13,177 nt of DNA from an uncultured Brachyspira sp. GTDB taxonomy: Bacteria > Spirochaetota > Brachyspiria > Brachyspirales > Brachyspiraceae. The DNA lies in the NCBI RefSeq assembly GCF_949287625.1, contig NZ_CASEGO010000088.1:1-13177 (forward strand), read 5' to 3'. The notes under the pieces are model-generated. The model was given only the letters and a program-made list of their open reading frames with translations. It did not search any database and was not told the DNA's origin. The translations under genes were made by a program, and so were the position numbers. Of this stretch, positions 13,144-13,177 are shown piece after piece; within the stretch, counting starts at the first letter, position 1, and every line of letters starts with the position of its first letter.

Positions 13144-13177
13144 ATGATATTAAAAACAATTTCTTATATTAAAGACA
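13144..13177 (+). CDS. Start of an unidentified gene leaving the window
   Basis: An open frame begins at ATG 13144 (MILKTISYIKD) and runs off the right edge. It is supported only by the strong promoter, which places the transcription start about three bases before this ATG. Eleven residues are too few to identify the product. No Shine-Dalgarno is present, as expected for a leaderless-type start; a later start outside the window cannot be excluded. Confidence 0.45.
   Translation, partial: MILKTISYIKD

Noticed and set aside
1..13177. CRISPR array, rRNA, complete insertion sequence
   Set aside because: No regularly spaced direct repeats, no rRNA-like conserved blocks and no transposase motifs were seen on either strand.

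Overview
The window is very AT-rich (roughly a quarter G+C by eye). Its genes resemble those of an anaerobic spirochaete, most likely Brachyspira. The reasons are the flgL-fliW-csrA order typical of spirochaete flagellar loci, the extreme codon bias to A/T, and the style of the proteins. The genus is inferred; no rRNA or other marker is present.

Left part (1-3325): a gene-free edge with decayed repeat material, then a minus-strand flagellar operon flgL-fliW-csrA (2383 down to 341). It encodes a hook-filament junction protein, the FliW assembly factor and the CsrA RNA-binding regulator, the pair that links flagellin export to translation. A minus-strand SAP-domain protein of unknown role (2611-3204) lies upstream of flgL.

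Middle (3326-9754): a plus-strand CPA1-type K+/H+ or Na+/H+ antiporter with two RCK_C domains, ended by a very strong 18-bp terminator hairpin. Next is a plus-strand O-methyltransferase-like protein, whose end overlaps a convergent GGDEF diguanylate cyclase by 17 bp. Minus-strand genes follow: a LysM-M23 cell-wall endopeptidase, then an upstream two-gene unit of peptide deformylase and a Gph-like HAD phosphatase. The last two run def to gph, and the M23 gene has its own promoter.

Right part (9755-13177): a divergent control region with a 25-bp palindrome, then a plus-strand pair (HAD-IB phosphatase and TPR protein), a convergent MarR regulator, and about 1 kb without an intact gene. That last stretch holds a G+C-richer repeat-like block (12304-12447), two tandem structured-RNA-like elements (12641-12735 and 12744-12867), a truncated minus-strand fragment that may come from a barnase/EndoU-like nuclease, and a strong promoter with the start of a gene leaving the window.

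The most interesting item is the tandem RNA-like pair. The two copies share core motifs, but their closing stems differ completely and are still perfectly paired. A predicted loop-loop pseudoknot is kept by compensatory changes. G-U wobbles point to plus-strand transcription, and a sigma70-like promoter would start the transcript a few bases before the first element. I cannot assign it to an RNA family I know. Two further points stand out: several promoters place the start codon at or within a few bases of the expected transcription start (leaderless-type genes), and the two window edges carry diverged, oppositely oriented copies of one 42-bp coding-derived fragment.
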